This document shows positions 1 through 9,138 of a DNA stretch of 64,000 nucleotides, in pieces. The notes beneath the pieces were generated by a model. It saw only the letters and a list, made by a program, of their open reading frames with translations, searched no databases and had not been told where the DNA came from. The stretch comes from Pseudomonadota bacterium (lineage in GTDB: Bacteria; Pseudomonadota; Alphaproteobacteria; Rhizobiales; Hyphomicrobiaceae): the NCBI GenBank assembly GCA_023423275.1, contig JAFAFW010000065.1, positions 1 to 64,000 of the forward strand, written 5' to 3'. A program made the translations under genes and the position numbers. The first letter of the stretch is position 1, and every line of letters begins with the position of its first letter.

Positions 1-2549
1 GCGCCCAGGTCATCGACGTCAACATGGACGAGGGGCTTCTCGATAGCGAGAAGGCGATGACGACGTTCCTCAACATGATCGCGACGGAGCCCGCGATTGC
101 GCGCGTGCCGGTAATGATCGACTCGTCGAAGTGGACGGTGATCGAGGCCGGACTCAAGTGCGTGCAGGGCAAGAGCATCGTCAACTCGATCAGCCTGAAG
201 GAAGGCGAGGAGCCGTTTCTGGAGCATGCGCGCAAGGTACTGCGCTACGGGGCGGCTGTCGTCGTGATGGCGTTCGACGAGGAAGGTCAGGCCGACACTG
301 TCGAGCGCAAGGTGTCGATCTGCGAGCGGGCCTACAAGCTGCTGACCGAAAAGGTTGGCTTCCCACCCGAGGATATCATCTTCGATCCGAACATCTTCGC
401 GGTCGCGACCGGCATCGAGGAGCATAACGGTTACGGAGTCGCCTTCATCGAGGCCACCCGGCAGATCCGCGAGAAGATGCCGCTGACGCATATCTCCGGC
501 GGCGTCTCGAACCTGTCGTTTGCATTCCGCGGCAACGAGCCGGTGCGCGAGGCGATGCACTCCGTGTTCCTGTATCACGCCATCCAGGCTGGCATGGACA
601 TGGGCATCGTCAACGCGGGGCAGCTCGCAGTCTATGACGATATCCCCGCCGATCTGCGCGAGTTGTGCGAGGACGTGGTTCTCAATCGCCGCCCGGATGC
701 GACGGACCGGCTGCTGGAAGCGGCGCCCCGCTTCAAGGGCGACGGCGCCAAGAAGGTCGTGCAGGATCTGTCGTGGCGCGAAACGCCAGTCGGCCAGCGG
801 CTGACGCATGCGCTGGTGCACGGCATCACCGAATATATCGAGGCGGATACCGAGGAAGCCCGCCAGCAGGCATCAAAGCCGCTGGAGGTGATCGAAGGCC
901 CGTTGATGGCTGGCATGAACGTGGTCGGCGACCTGTTCGGCGCGGGCAAGATGTTCCTGCCGCAGGTCGTGAAGTCTGCGCGCGTGATGAAGCAGGCCGT
1001 GGCCTACCTGCAGCCATTCCTGGAAGAGGAAAAGAAGAAGTCGGGTCTCGAAGCGCGTCCTGCCGCGGGCAAGGTCGTGATGGCGACGGTGAAGGGTGAC
1101 GTGCACGATATCGGCAAGAACATCGTCGGCGTCGTGCTCCAGTGCAACAACTACGAGGTGATCGACCTCGGCGTCATGGTGCCTGCCGCCAAGATCCTGG
1201 CGACGGCGAAAGAGCAGAAGGCGGATATCATCGGACTGTCCGGGCTGATCACGCCATCGCTCGACGAGATGTGTTTCGTCGCCGCCGAGATGGAGCGCGA
1301 GGGTTTCGAGGTGCCACTGCTGATCGGCGGGGCCACGACCAGCCGCGTGCATACCGCGGTCAAGATCAGCCCGAACTACAAGCGCGGATCGGCGATCTAT
1401 GTGACGGATGCGAGCCGCGCGGTCGGTGTGGTGTCGCGCTTGCTGTCGGAGACGGAGCGCGACGGCTTTCTTGACGGAACCCGAGCGGAATACGTCAAAG
1501 TCCGCGAAGGCCATCTTCGAAACGAAGCGCGCAAGCAGCGGATTACGATTTCCGCCGCACGCGAAAATCGGTTCGCGGTTGATTGGTCCGGCTATAAGCC
1601 GCCGCGGCCGAGCTTTCTGGGCACGCGCGCGTTCAAGGATTATGACCTTCGCACGCTGGTGCCGTACATCGATTGGACGCCATTTTTCTCGACCTGGGAG
1701 TTGGCGGGGCAGTATCCCGCAATCTTCAAGGACAACAAGGTCGGGGCGGAGGCCCGCAAGTTGCACGCCGATGCCACCGCGCTGCTCGAACGCATGGTCT
1801 CCGAAAAATGGCTCAAGGCGAGCGCGGTCGTCGGGTTCTGGCCGGCCAATGCGGTCGGAGACGACATCGAGCTGTTCAAGGATGACAGCCGCAAGGAACG
1901 GCTGACGATGCTGCATACGCTGCGCCAGCAGATCGCGCGCGATCCATCGCGCAATCGGGCGCACATGGCGCTTGCTGATTTTGTTGCACCGAAGGACACC
2001 GGGCTGACGGACTACGTCGGCGGATTCGCGGTGACGGCGGGCCTGGGCGAGGAAGAGGCAATCGAGAAGCACACCAAGCCGCACGACGACTACACACGCA
2101 TCATGATCAAGGCGCTGGCCGATCGCCTCGCCGAAGCGTTCGCCGAGCACATGCACGAGCGGGTCCGCAAGGAGTTGTGGGGGTATGTTCCGAACGAGGC
2201 TCTCGATAATGCCGCGCTGATCTCTGAGAAGTATCAGGGTATCCGTCCGGCTCCGGGCTATCCGGCGCAGCCCGATCACACCGAGAAGGCGACACTGTTC
2301 AGCCTGCTCGACGCGACAAACGCGGCGGGCATAGAATTGACCGAAAGCTTCGCCATGTGGCCCGGCTCGTCGGTGTCGGGCCTCTACTTCTCGCATCCCG
2401 ACAGTCACTACTTCGGGGTCGGCAAGGTGGAGCGCGATCAGGTCGAGGATTATGCCGCCCGCAAGGGATGGCCGGTGTCGGAGGCTGAGCGCTGGCTCGC
2501 GCCTGTGCTCAACTACCTTCCCAGTGTCGCGAAAGAAGAGGCCGCGTGA
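1..2549 (+). CDS. metH: Methionine synthase, cobalamin-dependent (5' partial)
   Basis: The gene is open from the first bases (frame of base 3), so its N-terminal homocysteine-binding part lies outside the window. The visible part begins in the pterin-binding domain with VNMDEG. The cobalamin module follows, with the B12-ligand motif DVHDIG near 1098-1115. The C-terminal AdoMet reactivation domain carries RPAPGYP near 2244-2264. The enzyme transfers a methyl group from methyltetrahydrofolate to homocysteine in the cytosol, using B12. The usual family length of about 1,230-1,290 residues implies that roughly 430 residues are missing only because of the window edge. No riboswitch can be assessed because the 5' end is absent. 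Confidence 0.97.
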   Translation, partial: AQVIDVNMDEGLLDSEKAMTTFLNMIATEPAIARVPVMIDSSKWTVIEAGLKCVQGKSIVNSISLKEGEEPFLEHARKVLRYGAAVVVMAFDEEGQADTVERKVSICERAYKLLTEKVGFPPEDIIFDPNIFAVATGIEEHNGYGVAFIEATRQIREKMPLTHISGGVSNLSFAFRGNEPVREAMHSVFLYHAIQAGMDMGIVNAGQLAVYDDIPADLRELCEDVVLNRRPDATDRLLEAAPRFKGDGAKKVVQDLSWRETPVGQRLTHALVHGITEYIEADTEEARQQASKPLEVIEGPLMAGMNVVGDLFGAGKMFLPQVVKSARVMKQAVAYLQPFLEEEKKKSGLEARPAAGKVVMATVKGDVHDIGKNIVGVVLQCNNYEVIDLGVMVPAAKILATAKEQKADIIGLSGLITPSLDEMCFVAAEMEREGFEVPLLIGGATTSRVHTAVKISPNYKRGSAIYVTDASRAVGVVSRLLSETERDGFLDGTRAEYVKVREGHLRNEARKQRITISAARENRFAVDWSGYKPPRPSFLGTRAFKDYDLRTLVPYIDWTPFFSTWELAGQYPAIFKDNKVGAEARKLHADATALLERMVSEKWLKASAVVGFWPANAVGDDIELFKDDSRKERLTMLHTLRQQIARDPSRNRAHMALADFVAPKDTGLTDYVGGFAVTAGLGEEEAIEKHTKPHDDYTRIMIKALADRLAEAFAEHMHERVRKELWGYVPNEALDNAALISEKYQGIRPAPGYPAQPDHTEKATLFSLLDATNAAGIELTESFAMWPGSSVSGLYFSHPDSHYFGVGKVERDQVEDYAARKGWPVSEAERWLAPVLNYLPSVAKEEAA

Positions 2550-2632
2550 TAAGGCTCTGACTCGCCGGGCGGGGGCGGGTCGGGGGAGCGCGCCGGACCG
2601 GCATGATGCAACAGGCCGGAAAGGGGGTTCTC

Positions 2633-2968
2633 ATGCTCGGTCGTCTCATTCTCATTCTGCTGCAGCTCGCCATCGGTTGGTTTCTGACACCGATGGTGCT
2701 GCGCTATGTTCCCGTTGGCGGAGATGTCGCATTCTTCGTTCAGGGCGTCGCGGCCGCCATTATCATCTGGCTGGTGGGCGTCATCGGCGCTCAGGTTCTG
2801 AAGGACGTCGGAACGCCATCCGGTGCTACGCTGGCATGGGCGTTGATCGGCGGCTTGGTTGGCGCGGCCATCGTCGTCTTCAAGATCAACGCCATGATCC
2901 CGATCAGTGCGCCGCCGCTGCTGTGGCCGCTCGGCCTTGCGGTGCTGGGTTACGCGCTGAAGAAGTAG
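2633..2968 (+). CDS. Small hydrophobic membrane protein, unknown function
   Basis: This predicted protein of 111 residues has three to four hydrophobic segments, beginning with LILILLQLAIGWFL, and ends in the basic tail LKK. I chose the ATG at 2633 because a purine-rich Shine-Dalgarno (GGAAAGGGGG) lies just upstream. An earlier in-frame ATG at 2603 has no such site. It lies 83 bases after metH on the same strand, and a strong hairpin terminator follows it, so it may be the last gene of the metH transcript. I do not recognise a family. Function unknown. Confidence 0.6.
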   Translation: MLGRLILILLQLAIGWFLTPMVLRYVPVGGDVAFFVQGVAAAIIIWLVGVIGAQVLKDVGTPSGATLAWALIGGLVGAAIVVFKINAMIPISAPPLLWPLGLAVLGYALKK

Positions 2969-3004
2969 TGCGGAGTGCAGGGACGCTGATTGCACTGGAA
3001 TCAG

Positions 3005-3032
3005 AAGAGGCACGGATCGCTCCGTGCCTCTT
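3005..3032 (+). terminator. Hairpin terminator after the metH region
   Basis: A perfect 12-bp inverted repeat (AAGAGGCACGGA and TCCGTGCCTCTT) with a 4-base TCGC loop is followed by CCGTTTC. It sits 36 bases after the membrane-protein stop. The run of T is short, so this is a good but not textbook intrinsic terminator. Confidence 0.75.
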
Positions 3033-3111
3033 CCGTTTCAACTCAATGCAATCACTGGATTGTAGGATGTACCACGCGTTACATACCCCGAAAGGGTCCC
3101 GGTGGCTCCTG

Positions 3112-3195
3112 TCAGATCATGCCGAACACAATTGCAGCGACGAATCCGAATGACATGATCGCGGCAAGCACGTTCAGTCTCGTCCTCAGCTCCAT
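3112..3195 (-). CDS. Very small single-pass membrane protein (27 aa)
   Basis: A 27-residue ORF begins MELRTRLNVLAAIM and continues as one hydrophobic helix ending VFGMI. I selected this ATG because an unusually good Shine-Dalgarno (AAAGGAGG) lies 5 bases upstream. The frame stays open further upstream, but that part looks non-coding. It is a lone minus-strand gene between plus-strand genes. Short charged-then-hydrophobic proteins like this are common unannotated genes in Rhizobiales. I cannot assign a function. Confidence 0.5.
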   Translation of the reverse strand: MELRTRLNVLAAIMSFGFVAAIVFGMI

Positions 3196-3661
3196 CGGTG
3201 CCTCCTTTGCCGGTCTTCCAGCGGTTGGCTGCACGGTTTGATGAACCGCGCGTGAACGTGAATCTAAGTGCGGCACCCTGGCGAAGACAAGGCTATATTT
3301 GCATTGCGGTGCAATAATTTTCAAAATTGCCGCGTATTTGGGCAGGTGTTACTTTAGAATAAGGCATCGACGCCACAGTGATGCGCCCGAAACACTGGGG
3401 ATATAGTTGCCCATTCTCAAGTAAAAATGGAAGATTAACAAAATTAAGCATGGAAATAGGCGGGATCCTGCCCAGATGAGACCAAGATGAGCCTCACTAC
3501 CAGTGAGTGTTTTTGCCAGTGGAACATCCGGCCAACAGGATTTTCATGCGGCATTCTGGCAACATGACCGAGGCACGGCGTTTTAGTGGCAACTTGGCAT
3601 CTGGATGCCTGCAAATGCTGAAATACCTCCAACTGATTCGTTTGTCCTGGGAGAAATGCTC
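3196..3661. other. 466-bp intergenic region, AT-richer than its surroundings
   Basis: No convincing gene is seen. The stretch around 3260-3480 is clearly richer in A and T than the flanking genes. It contains a perfect AT palindrome, AATTTT-C-AAAATT, at 3316-3328, inside near-matching outer arms GCAAT and ATTGC (3311-3330). It probably holds divergent promoters for the 27-aa gene and the reductase at 3662, but I could not assign -35 and -10 boxes with confidence. Confidence 0.4.
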
Positions 3662-4645
3662 ATGCAATTCAATGCTCTGATGCTGACCCGCGGGGCTGAG
3701 GGCCGCAGCGTCGGCTGGCATCAGTTGACCGAAGCGGACCTGATGCCCGGTGACGTCCTGGTGCGGGTGACTCACTCCACAATCAACTATAAGGACGGCC
3801 TGGCGATGACTGGGAAGGCACCGGTTGTGCGCCGTTGGCCCATGATTCCGGGGATTGACTTTGCTGGCGTGGTGGAAACCTCGGAAAGCACCGCCTTCAA
3901 ACCCGGAGATGACGTCATCCTGAATGGTTGGGGTGTCGGCGAGACGCACTATGGAGGATACGCGGGATACGCCCGCGTCACCGGCGACTGGCTGATCGCG
4001 CGCCCGCCGCAGATCTCAGCACCGCGCTCCATGGCGATCGGGACGGCGGGCTATACAGCCATGCTGGCGGTCATGGCTCTGGAAGATCACGGGATTTCGC
4101 CGAGCAGGGGACCGGTGCTGGTGACGGGCGCTGTGGGCGGCGTCGGAAGTATTGCCGTCACACTCCTGTCGAAGCTCGGCCATCATGTGATCGCATCGAC
4201 CGGCCGGACACAGGAAGCCGAGTTTCTCAAGAGCCTCGGCGCGGCGGAGGTCATTGACCGCGGGGAGCTTTCCGGAGCGGCCAAGCCATTAGGACGAGAG
4301 CGCTGGGCGGGAGCGATCGACGTTGTCGGCAGCCAGACGCTTGCCAACGTCATTGCCATGACCCAGTACGGAGGTGCGGTCGCGGCTTGTGGTTTGGCGC
4401 AGGGCATGGACCTGCCGTCGAGCGTTGCGCCATTCATTTTGCGCGGTGTGACGCTGGCGGGCATCGATAGCGTCATGTGTCCGAAGCCGAGACGGATCGC
4501 AGCATGGCAGCGTCTCGCGCAGGATCTCGATCTGACAAAGCTCGATACCCTGACCGCGACCCGTCCGCTCAAGGACGTCGTGGATCTCGCGCCCGAAATC
4601 CTGGCGGGCAAGGTGCGCGGGCGCGTGGTGTTCGAAGTCAGCTAG
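3662..4645 (+). CDS. acuI: MDR-family oxidoreductase, acrylyl-CoA reductase (YhdH/AcuI type)
   Basis: This 327-residue zinc-independent medium-chain reductase matches the usual AcuI/YhdH length of about 325. It starts MQFNALMLTR, a form typical of the family. The GroES-like N-terminal domain contains STINYKDGLA, and the Rossmann domain has VTGAVGGVGSIAVTLL for NADPH binding. AcuI enzymes reduce acryloyl-CoA to propionyl-CoA and detoxify acryloyl intermediates. I chose the ATG at 3662 because GGGAGAA lies 6 bases upstream. An in-frame ATG at 3605 would add 19 poorly conserved-looking residues. It is followed 9 bases later by an alpha/beta hydrolase and is probably co-transcribed with it. Confidence 0.85.
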   Translation: MQFNALMLTRGAEGRSVGWHQLTEADLMPGDVLVRVTHSTINYKDGLAMTGKAPVVRRWPMIPGIDFAGVVETSESTAFKPGDDVILNGWGVGETHYGGYAGYARVTGDWLIARPPQISAPRSMAIGTAGYTAMLAVMALEDHGISPSRGPVLVTGAVGGVGSIAVTLLSKLGHHVIASTGRTQEAEFLKSLGAAEVIDRGELSGAAKPLGRERWAGAIDVVGSQTLANVIAMTQYGGAVAACGLAQGMDLPSSVAPFILRGVTLAGIDSVMCPKPRRIAAWQRLAQDLDLTKLDTLTATRPLKDVVDLAPEILAGKVRGRVVFEVS

Positions 4646-4654
4646 AGGACATCG

Positions 4655-5545
4655 ATGCAGATCGACTGGTCCGGCAGGCGCGTAGAGACAGACGCTCTCA
4701 CCGTCAATTATGTGCGCGCTGGTTCTGGTCCAGTCGTCATCTTCCTGCACGGCTGGCCCGAGTTCAACAGGACCTGGCTTCATAACCTGCCGGTGCTGGC
4801 GGACCACTTCGACGTGATCGCGCCCGACTTGCGCGGGTTCGGGCGAACGCAGGCCAAGACGCCGCGCTCTCCGTCCGGCACGCCGCCGCAGCTCTTGGCG
4901 CGCGATCTGAAGGAATTTGCCGACGCGCTGGGCCTGAACCGTTTCGCGATCGTTTCGCACGATGTCGGATCGTTCGTCGCGCAGACGTTCGCCCAGGCCT
5001 ACCCGGAGCGCGTCAGTGCTCTGTTCTTTTTCAACTGCGCCTATCCGGGCATTGGCCAGCGTTGGGGAGAAGCGCAGAATTTCCCTGAGCTCTGGTATCA
5101 ACAGTTTCATCAGAAGGACTTCGCCGCTGCTCTCGTCGGATCAAGCCGCGAGGCGGCGCGCATCTATTTCGGATACTTCCTCACGCACTGGGCGCATCAG
5201 AAGCAGGCATTCGCACCGTACCTGGAGGAATGGGTCGACAACTTCCTGCGACTGGGAAATCTGCAAGGGGGCTTCGACTGGTATGTCGGCGTCAGCCGGT
5301 TCCGGGCGCGGATCATGAAGGAGGGCACCATTCCCGTGCCGCGTGTTGATCATCCGACGTACCTGCTTTGGGGGCGGCACGATCCGGTTCTACAGTACGC
5401 CTGGACGGATCGGCTCGGGGACTATTTCGGCAATTTCACGCTATCGTGTGCCGAGGATGCCGGTCACTTCGTGCACTTCGAATGCCCGGAATTGGCGAAC
5501 CGGAGAATGCTGGAGTTTCTGGTCCGGGAAGCTTCTGCGAGCTAG
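4655..5545 (+). CDS. Alpha/beta hydrolase, epoxide hydrolase / haloacetate dehalogenase-like
   Basis: The 296-residue protein has the oxyanion motif FLHGWPEF (residues 30-37). Its nucleophile elbow SHDVGS has aspartate 103 as the likely nucleophile, and AGHFVHFE near residue 271 provides the catalytic histidine. An aspartate nucleophile is typical of epoxide hydrolases and haloacid dehalogenases, not esterases. The substrate is unknown. It lies 9 bases downstream of the AcuI-like gene. Its stop overlaps the stop of the convergent crotonase gene by 3 bases. Confidence 0.8.
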   Translation: MQIDWSGRRVETDALTVNYVRAGSGPVVIFLHGWPEFNRTWLHNLPVLADHFDVIAPDLRGFGRTQAKTPRSPSGTPPQLLARDLKEFADALGLNRFAIVSHDVGSFVAQTFAQAYPERVSALFFFNCAYPGIGQRWGEAQNFPELWYQQFHQKDFAAALVGSSREAARIYFGYFLTHWAHQKQAFAPYLEEWVDNFLRLGNLQGGFDWYVGVSRFRARIMKEGTIPVPRVDHPTYLLWGRHDPVLQYAWTDRLGDYFGNFTLSCAEDAGHFVHFECPELANRRMLEFLVREASAS

Positions 5546-6351
5546 CGACCCTGGAAGTCAGGTTTGCGCTTTTCCATGAAGGCGCGCGGGCCTTCGATGT
5601 AATCTTCGCTCGCGTAGCAAGCGTCGACAAGACGGTCGAGCGCCGCCAGATCGGGCGGCTCAACTGCGTCGACGAAAGCGTCTATCGCGCGCTTGGCGGC
5701 CAGGATCGAAAGCGGGGCATTGGCCGCGATCTCGTCTGCCAAGGCAGTAACGGCGTCGCCAAGGCTTTCGCCCGGATGAACACTGTTGAGCAGGCCCATG
5801 GCGGCCGCCTGTGCTGCGGTAAAGCGGCGGCCGGTGAAGAGGATCTCCTTGGCGCGCGCCGGGCTCACGACCGCCAGCAGCGGCTGGATCCAACGTGGAT
5901 TATAGCCGATACCGAGCTTCGCTGCTGGGACCGACACTAGCGCGGTTTCTGATGCAACCCGTATGTCGCAGCAAATGGCGAGTTCGAGCCCACCCCCCAT
6001 GCAATACCCATGGATCGCGGCGATGGTTGGTTTGGCACAGCGGGCAACCGCATCGAACGCATTATTGTTCAGGACGTCATATTCGGCCGCGTGAGTGACG
6101 GTACGGTTCGTGGAGAATTCGGAAATGTCCGCACCCGCGGAGAAGGCCCGTGTCCCGGCCCCTGTCAGGACGATGACGCGGATCGCGGGATCCTGCTCTG
6201 CGTCGGCGATCAGCCGTGGCACGGCTGCCCACATGGCCGCCGTATAGGCATTGAGCCGCGGCTGGTTATCCGCGATCAGCCAACGCACGCCACCCCGCGT
6301 TTCGGCACGCAATAGGGCTTGGTCAGTCTTACGGTCCGACATGTGGGGCAT
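5542..6351 (-). CDS. Enoyl-CoA hydratase/isomerase family protein
   Basis: This is a 269-residue crotonase-fold protein. The oxyanion-hole segments AFSAGADISEF and GYCMGGGLELA are both present. The first catalytic glutamate is kept (E123), but the second, normally in a PE motif, is alanine (A143 in SVPAAKLG). It may therefore be an isomerase, decarboxylase or other crotonase instead of a simple hydratase. Two ATG codons (6351 and 6342) share the AGGGAGG ribosome site, so the start is uncertain by three residues. It is convergent with the hydrolase at 4655. Confidence 0.85.
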   Translation of the reverse strand: MPHMSDRKTDQALLRAETRGGVRWLIADNQPRLNAYTAAMWAAVPRLIADAEQDPAIRVIVLTGAGTRAFSAGADISEFSTNRTVTHAAEYDVLNNNAFDAVARCAKPTIAAIHGYCMGGGLELAICCDIRVASETALVSVPAAKLGIGYNPRWIQPLLAVVSPARAKEILFTGRRFTAAQAAAMGLLNSVHPGESLGDAVTALADEIAANAPLSILAAKRAIDAFVDAVEPPDLAALDRLVDACYASEDYIEGPRAFMEKRKPDFQGR

Positions 6352-6546
6352 GGCCTCCCTGGCACCTCGTTCACACGTGTTCTAGGCGTGTTGACCCGCC
6401 ATGTGCAATCGCCCGGGATCGATGGATGGCTTTGGCGAGTTGTTTGCAGAGACCGAAGTTGCCTGCCGGCGTTGACTTGGCTTGCGCCGCTGGTTACGGC
6501 TGAAGCGCAATCCGCCTGCGGGGCGATGGCTCCGAAGGAGATCGAA

Positions 6547-7386
6547 ATGGCAGTGACATCGCAGTTTGCCAGCCAGGGACGCCTTCCCCAGGTCGATCCG
6601 ATCTGGGCGGAGATCCGTCGCGAGGCCGAAGAGGCCATCCGCGCCGAAGCGGCTCTCGGCGGCTTCATTTTCGCGACTGTCCTCAGTCATGATCGTCTGG
6701 AGGATGCGGTTTGCCATCGCCTGGCCCAGCGGCTGAACCATGCCGACGTGGACGCCGGGCTGATCGGACAGATGTTCCACGATGTTCTGGCGCGACGCGG
6801 CGAGCTGGGGCAGACATTCCGCGCCGACCTTGCCGCCGTCTTCGATCGCGATCCGGCCTGCAGCCGTTATATCGAGCCGCTGCTCTATTTTAAGGGATTT
6901 CACGCGCTTGTGACGCATCGCTTCGCGCATGAGCTCTGGAAGGCCGGCCGCAAGGACTTCGCGCTCTATCTGCAAAGCCAGGCGTCGCGCATTTTCTCTG
7001 TGGATATCCACCCGGCGGCCCGCATCGGCACCGGGATCATGTTCGACCACGGCACGGGCATCGTCATCGGAGAAACTGCGGCGGTTGGTGATAACACCTC
7101 CTTGCTCCACGGTGTCACGCTTGGGGGCAGCGGCAAGGAGACCGGCGACCGTCATCCGAAGATCGGTGCCAACGTCATGATTGGCGCCGGGGCCAAGGTG
7201 CTCGGCAACATTACGGTGGGCGATTGCTCGCGGGTTGCCGCGGGGAGTGTCGTGCTCAAGAACGTGCCCAACAACACGACGGTCGCGGGCGTACCCGCCA
7301 AAGTGGTCGGTCCGGCCGGCTGTCCCGAGCCGGCCCGCACCATGGACCAGCGTTTGCATCCCGACGATTGCGGGTGCGGAGATTGA
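6547..7386 (+). CDS. cysE: Serine O-acetyltransferase
   Basis: This 279-residue enzyme acetylates L-serine with acetyl-CoA as the first step of cysteine synthesis. It has the N-terminal helical domain and the C-terminal left-handed beta-helix of hexapeptide repeats. DIHPAARIGTGIMFDHGTG carries the catalytic Asp/His region, and GVTLGGSGKETGDRHP is the family signature. I chose the ATG at 6547 because GAAGGAG lies upstream at ideal spacing; a longer frame to 6319 is not supported. DUF3126 and a second hexapeptide protein follow on the same strand. A CysE-DUF3126 neighbourhood is common in Rhizobiales. Confidence 0.95.
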   Translation: MAVTSQFASQGRLPQVDPIWAEIRREAEEAIRAEAALGGFIFATVLSHDRLEDAVCHRLAQRLNHADVDAGLIGQMFHDVLARRGELGQTFRADLAAVFDRDPACSRYIEPLLYFKGFHALVTHRFAHELWKAGRKDFALYLQSQASRIFSVDIHPAARIGTGIMFDHGTGIVIGETAAVGDNTSLLHGVTLGGSGKETGDRHPKIGANVMIGAGAKVLGNITVGDCSRVAAGSVVLKNVPNNTTVAGVPAKVVGPAGCPEPARTMDQRLHPDDCGCGD

Positions 7387-7438
7387 TCGCAGCGCGGGCT
7401 CGGCGCACGCGCATTTCACACCAGGAGATTACCTTTCG

Positions 7439-7651
7439 ATGAAAGAAGACATCCCGCGCTTGCAGAAGTACCTGCGCAAGCAGTTCCGCACGGAAGCGCT
7501 GAAAATCGTCCCTCAGGCGAAGAAGAAGGACATGGCCGAAGTTTTCATCGGCGAGGAGTTCATCGGGCCGCTCTATCGCGAGGACGAAGACGGCGAGGTG
7601 TCGTACCAGCTTCAGATGGTCATTCTCGACGTCGACCTTGAGGATATTTAG
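7439..7651 (+). CDS. DUF3126 family protein
   Basis: The 70-residue acidic/basic soluble protein begins MKEDIPRLQKYLRKQF and ends LDVDLEDI. This pattern matches the short alphaproteobacterial DUF3126 family, whose function is unknown. AGGAG lies upstream of the chosen ATG. It is 52 bases after cysE and 21 bases before the gamma-carbonic-anhydrase-like gene, so it is probably in one transcript with both. Confidence 0.85.
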   Translation: MKEDIPRLQKYLRKQFRTEALKIVPQAKKKDMAEVFIGEEFIGPLYREDEDGEVSYQLQMVILDVDLEDI

Positions 7652-7672
7652 CGGTTTCGGGACGGGGAACAG

Positions 7673-8203
7673 ATGGGACTGTATTCACTGGATGGCGTGA
7701 ACGTTACGACGCCGGGTGAGGGCCGCTTTTGGGTGGCTGACAACGCTATCGTACTGGGGAACGTGCACATCGGCGAGAACGCCAGCATCTGGTTCAATAC
7801 CGTCGCGCGCGGCGACAGTGACCGGATCGAGATCGGCGCAGGGTCGAACGTGCAGGACGGCTGTGTGCTGCACGCCGATCCGGGGTTCCCGATGATCATC
7901 GAGGAAAATTGCACCATCGGTCACATGGTGATGCTGCACGGCTGCCGCGTTGGCCGTGGCAGCCTTATCGGGATCGGATCGATTATCCTGAATGGTGCGG
8001 TGATCGGAGAGGAATGCCTGATCGGCTCGCATTCCCTCATCCCGGAAGGGAAGGTCATCCCGCCACGGTCTGTTGTGATGGGCTCGCCCGGCAAGATCGT
8101 GCGCGAAGCGACAGAGGCCGATCTGCGACGCATGAAGGGCGGCACTGAGCACTATCAGAAGAATTGGCGCCGGTTTGCCGCCGGATTGGCGGAGCAGAAG
8201 TAG
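7673..8203 (+). CDS. Gamma carbonic anhydrase-like hexapeptide-repeat protein
   Basis: The 176-residue protein folds as a left-handed beta-helix of [LIV]-G-x4 repeats (for example VLGNVHIGENASIW). Three histidines at the positions of the zinc ligands of gamma-carbonic anhydrases are visible: H67 (VLHADP), H84 and H89 (IGHMVMLHG). Relatives are annotated as gamma carbonic anhydrase or PaaY/CaiE-like thioesterases. Sequence alone does not decide between hydration of CO2 and another metal-dependent role. It follows DUF3126, and a hairpin terminator lies 38 bases after the stop. Confidence 0.88.
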   Translation: MGLYSLDGVNVTTPGEGRFWVADNAIVLGNVHIGENASIWFNTVARGDSDRIEIGAGSNVQDGCVLHADPGFPMIIEENCTIGHMVMLHGCRVGRGSLIGIGSIILNGAVIGEECLIGSHSLIPEGKVIPPRSVVMGSPGKIVREATEADLRRMKGGTEHYQKNWRRFAAGLAEQK

Positions 8204-8241
8204 ACGCCGTCGGTTGGGCGCTCATCCCTGCACATAATGCG

Positions 8242-8274
8242 ATCGGACGGGTATCCCCGTCCGATTTGCATTTT
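8242..8274 (+). terminator. Intrinsic terminator after the gamma-CA-like gene
   Basis: A perfect 10-bp stem, ATCGGACGGG and CCCGTCCGAT, with a 4-base loop is followed by TTGCATTTT. It lies between convergent genes and would end the cysE-side transcript. Confidence 0.75.
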
Positions 8275-8333
8275 ACATCGAATTATTTCGTGCCGGAGGA
8301 AGCTCAGGCGTCTCGACCGCCTGAGAGATCCGA

Positions 8334-8972
8334 TCAGCGGCGCGGCCGCACGACGGCGATGGAGACCGGCGAGTAGGCTTGCGGGTTCAGCGAGACCCAC
8401 ACTTTGGGATCGATGAACGACTGCCGCATCACATAATCATAGGGCGTCTGGTTCCAGAGCTTCACGGCGTCGACCTTGTTGTCGAGGATGAAGTCACCCT
8501 GGGCCGTGCGCGCGGTGAGCACGGCATGGCCTTCGCCTTGTTCATCGCGAACGACGGTCATCAGAAGCGTGCTGGCCGGCCACCCCCGCGCCATCAGCAT
8601 CCGCCGCTTCAGCAATCCATAGTCTTCACAATCGCCGCGGTCGACAGGAATGACCCAGCGCTCGCTCACGCCATAAATTTCCATGTCGGTCATCGGTTGG
8701 ATGATCTTGTTGACATGGCGATTGATGACGTCGAGCTCGCTCAGTCGCTCCGGCGTGGCCTGGAACCGCTGTTCACGCATCGGAGCGGATGTGCATTCCG
8801 CGGGATACGTCTCGCAGAACTGGACCGCACCGAATGGCGCGATGGCCTGCCCGAAGACCCGCATGAAAGGCGAAGGCCGTTCGGCGTACTTCGACCGGGA
8901 ATTGTCAGCGGCCGCACTGCCGACGTGAAGCAGACCTGATGCAACTATCAGTACAAGAGCACTTACGCGCAT
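8334..8972 (-). CDS. Transglutaminase-like cysteine peptidase (BTLCP family), exported
   Basis: The 212-residue protein begins with a signal peptide (MRVSALVLIVASGLLHVGSAAA). It has the catalytic triad of the bacterial transglutaminase-like cysteine proteinase family: C115 in DRGDCEDYG, H149 in GEGHAVL and D164 in FILDN. Relatives act in the periplasm, and in Pseudomonas LapG cleaves an adhesin under c-di-GMP control. I chose the ATG at 8972 because it starts the signal peptide. The neighbouring PilZ gene upstream may be functionally linked through c-di-GMP, but that is inference. Confidence 0.88.
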   Translation of the reverse strand: MRVSALVLIVASGLLHVGSAAADNSRSKYAERPSPFMRVFGQAIAPFGAVQFCETYPAECTSAPMREQRFQATPERLSELDVINRHVNKIIQPMTDMEIYGVSERWVIPVDRGDCEDYGLLKRRMLMARGWPASTLLMTVVRDEQGEGHAVLTARTAQGDFILDNKVDAVKLWNQTPYDYVMRQSFIDPKVWVSLNPQAYSPVSIAVVRPRR

Positions 8973-9138
8973 GACACGCAAACCCCACCCATTACGCGTC
9001 GGTACCACCTTCCGGAACCCTCGAACCCGGTCAGCGAAATCCCGACAGCTGATTACCTGCCGCGTCTTTGCGACAAAATCGTGTTGACCCGGAGTTCCCT
9101 GGGGAACATCGCCGGATACTCGTGAAGCCCCGAACGGC

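Noticed and set aside
873..2408. 511-codon open frame on the minus strand opposite metH
   Set aside because: It is antisense to a clear, conserved methionine synthase gene, and its product is arginine-rich with no family features.
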